The notes under the pieces were generated by a model. It saw only the letters and a list, made by a program, of their open reading frames with translations. It was not told where the DNA came from and made no database searches. A stretch of DNA of 6,192 bases from positions 1-6,192 of the forward strand of contig JANYFI010000523.1 in NCBI GenBank assembly GCA_025362765.1, in the 5' to 3' direction. A program made the translations under genes and the position numbers. Shown piece after piece: positions 5,203-6,192 of this stretch (position 1 is its first letter; every line of letters starts with the position of its first letter). This DNA comes from Ferruginibacter sp. (lineage in GTDB: Bacteria; Bacteroidota; Bacteroidia; Chitinophagales; Chitinophagaceae).

Positions 5203-6003
5203 TTATGGATTATTTAAAATGTTTGAAACTGTTGTGCATTCAAAATCGGATAATAACTGCCTTGTCTTTTTTTCGGCAGAATACAAATTTACATAATGGG
5301 TAAACCTGATCCGGCGGTTAATACCCGGTACTTTTGGCTGGTTAATGTCCAGCTCCCAGGGATGCAGGTAAAAAATGCTGTGCCGCTCTTTCAAAATATT
5401 TTCCATTTTTTCTTTAAAAAAAGAATACGGTAATAATCTAAAATAACCGCCCCCCACGCCAAAATCGAAGTTCATCACCTTTAACGTACTTACCGGAAAT
5501 TCCAGCAAGCCATTACTGAGGTGCTGAATAGCAGGGTTGAACCCTGGTATACCGGTTCGTTTTGCATCTCCGGGAAAAATACTTGAATCATAACGAAAGC
5601 CTTCTTCCTTTAGTATATCCAGCGCCCACAAACTTCTTGCATCAATCGAAAAATAAGGCGCTCTGAATCCGGTATAACTAACGCCAAACGGCTGAATTAA
5701 TTGTTTTGATTTTTGTATTTCTTCGCTGAACTGCTCGGGTGTTAATTTATAAATAAAAGGATGAGAATAAGTGTGGCAGCCAATTTCATGACCTTCCGCA
5801 ATAATTTCACGAATCATTTGCGGATGATCTTCAATTGTTTTGGCTAATATAAAATAAGTAGCCTTTACGTTAGCCTTTTGAAAAAGTTCCAGCAATTTAT
5901 AGTGCCCGATATGTAATCTCTTTTCCAGATTTTTCCAATTGGCCACCGGCAGATCAACACCCTGGTACCAATCTTCAAAATCTATTGTAAAAGCAATTTT
6001 CAT
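5203..6003 (-). CDS. Polysaccharide deacetylase, DUF3473 / XrtA-locus type
   Basis: A 266-residue carbohydrate esterase family 4 protein that would remove N- or O-acetyl groups from a glycan. The catalytic motifs are visible: TIDFED (6-11, with D8 and D11 in the metal/base region), H77-T-Y-S-H81 as the metal-binding His pair, and FRAPYFS (113-119). The C-terminal DUF3473 half is marked by FPVST (169-173), GGGYFRLLPY (184-193), YLHPWELD (212-219) and the HYVNL region (236-240). This combination is typical of deacetylases found in exopolysaccharide loci, often with exosortase (PEP-CTERM/XrtA type). No signal peptide is seen, as usual for this subfamily. Start ATG 6003 is 1 base after the glycosyltransferase stop, and the TIDFEDW motif at residues 6-12 fits that start. 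Exosortase itself is not in the window. Confidence 0.92.
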   Translation of the reverse strand: MKIAFTIDFEDWYQGVDLPVANWKNLEKRLHIGHYKLLELFQKANVKATYFILAKTIEDHPQMIREIIAEGHEIGCHTYSHPFIYKLTPEQFSEEIQKSKQLIQPFGVSYTGFRAPYFSIDARSLWALDILKEEGFRYDSSIFPGDAKRTGIPGFNPAIQHLSNGLLEFPVSTLKVMNFDFGVGGGYFRLLPYSFFKEKMENILKERHSIFYLHPWELDINQPKVPGINRRIRFTHYVNLYSAEKKTRQLLSDFECTTVSNILNNP

Positions 6004-6004
6004 T

Positions 6005-6192
6005 TCAGTTTGTTCTGTTGTAAATAATCTGTAACTGCTGTGCCATTGTATGCATATCCCAGTGTTGTATCACGTGCTGTTGCGCACGCTTACCAAATGT
6101 TGATCTTAGTTCCGGTTGTAAAATTAGTTCTTCTGCCCTGTTAACTAATGCATCCGTATCGGTTTGCTTAATAATAAATCCGGATTTTTCGT
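6005..6192 (-). CDS. Glycosyltransferase (GT4-like), C-terminal fragment
   Basis: A frame entering from the right edge gives 61 residues ending in TGA (6007-6005). It begins EKSGFIIKQTDTDALVNRAE, continues with ELILQPELRSTFGKRAQQHV and ends IIYNRTN. The SGFII-x(4)-D-x-x-A-L pattern followed by LI-x-x-PELR-x-x-FGKRA is the usual tail of family 4 (GT-B fold) glycosyltransferases: the nucleotide-sugar region and the last helices. The catalytic part is outside the window, so donor and acceptor are unknown. The stop lies 1 base before the deacetylase ATG, which indicates one operon and a shared glycan pathway. This is a window-edge partial gene, not a broken one as far as can be seen. Confidence 0.83.
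   Translation of the reverse strand, partial: EKSGFIIKQTDTDALVNRAEELILQPELRSTFGKRAQQHVIQHWDMHTMAQQLQIIYNRTN

Overview
The window (about 38-40% GC by eye) reads as a chromosomal segment of a Bacteroidota bacterium, most likely Chitinophagaceae or a close relative. The reasons are the style of the CrtI and CrtB proteins, the weak or missing Shine-Dalgarno sequences, promoter candidates of the TTTG / TAnnTTTG type, and the pairing of a MerR-B12 regulator with an ECF sigma factor next to carotenoid genes. Every gene I can support lies on the minus strand, so transcription runs from high to low coordinates.

Right part (6192 to about 4464): the tail of a surface-glycan operon. It holds the C-terminal end of a family-4-like glycosyltransferase (6192-6005), a DUF3473/XrtA-type polysaccharide deacetylase (6003-5203) and a class I SAM methyltransferase (5200-4523). 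They are separated by 1 and 2 bases, so they are almost certainly co-transcribed. A strong intrinsic terminator (4497-4464) closes the unit.

Middle (4522-4166): a 357-base non-coding stretch. Besides the terminator it holds a 13-bp direct repeat, a 10-mer shared with the crtB upstream region, and a weak promoter candidate for the regulator gene.

Left part (4165 to 1): a carotenoid module in the order MerR-type B12-binding regulator (CarH/LitR-like), ECF sigma factor, phytoene desaturase (crtI), phytoene synthase (crtB), then the first 29 codons of a type 1 isopentenyl-diphosphate isomerase (idi), cut by the window edge. The regulator carries both the B12-binding ExHxxG motif and the W-x9-EH signature of adenosylcobalamin photoreceptors. 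The order matches the LitR-LitS-crt logic described in Streptomyces. The likely scheme is that the regulator holds down the sigma gene in the dark, light breaks the cobalamin complex, and the sigma factor drives crtI/crtB/idi. Idi would supply balanced IPP/DMAPP, CrtB condenses GGPP to phytoene, and CrtI desaturates it to a lycopene-type product. The light-response part is inference from motifs and gene order.

Two points depend on reading beyond simple ORF calls. crtI starts at TTG, because an in-frame stop directly precedes it. The left edge is idi, not empty sequence with a terminator.
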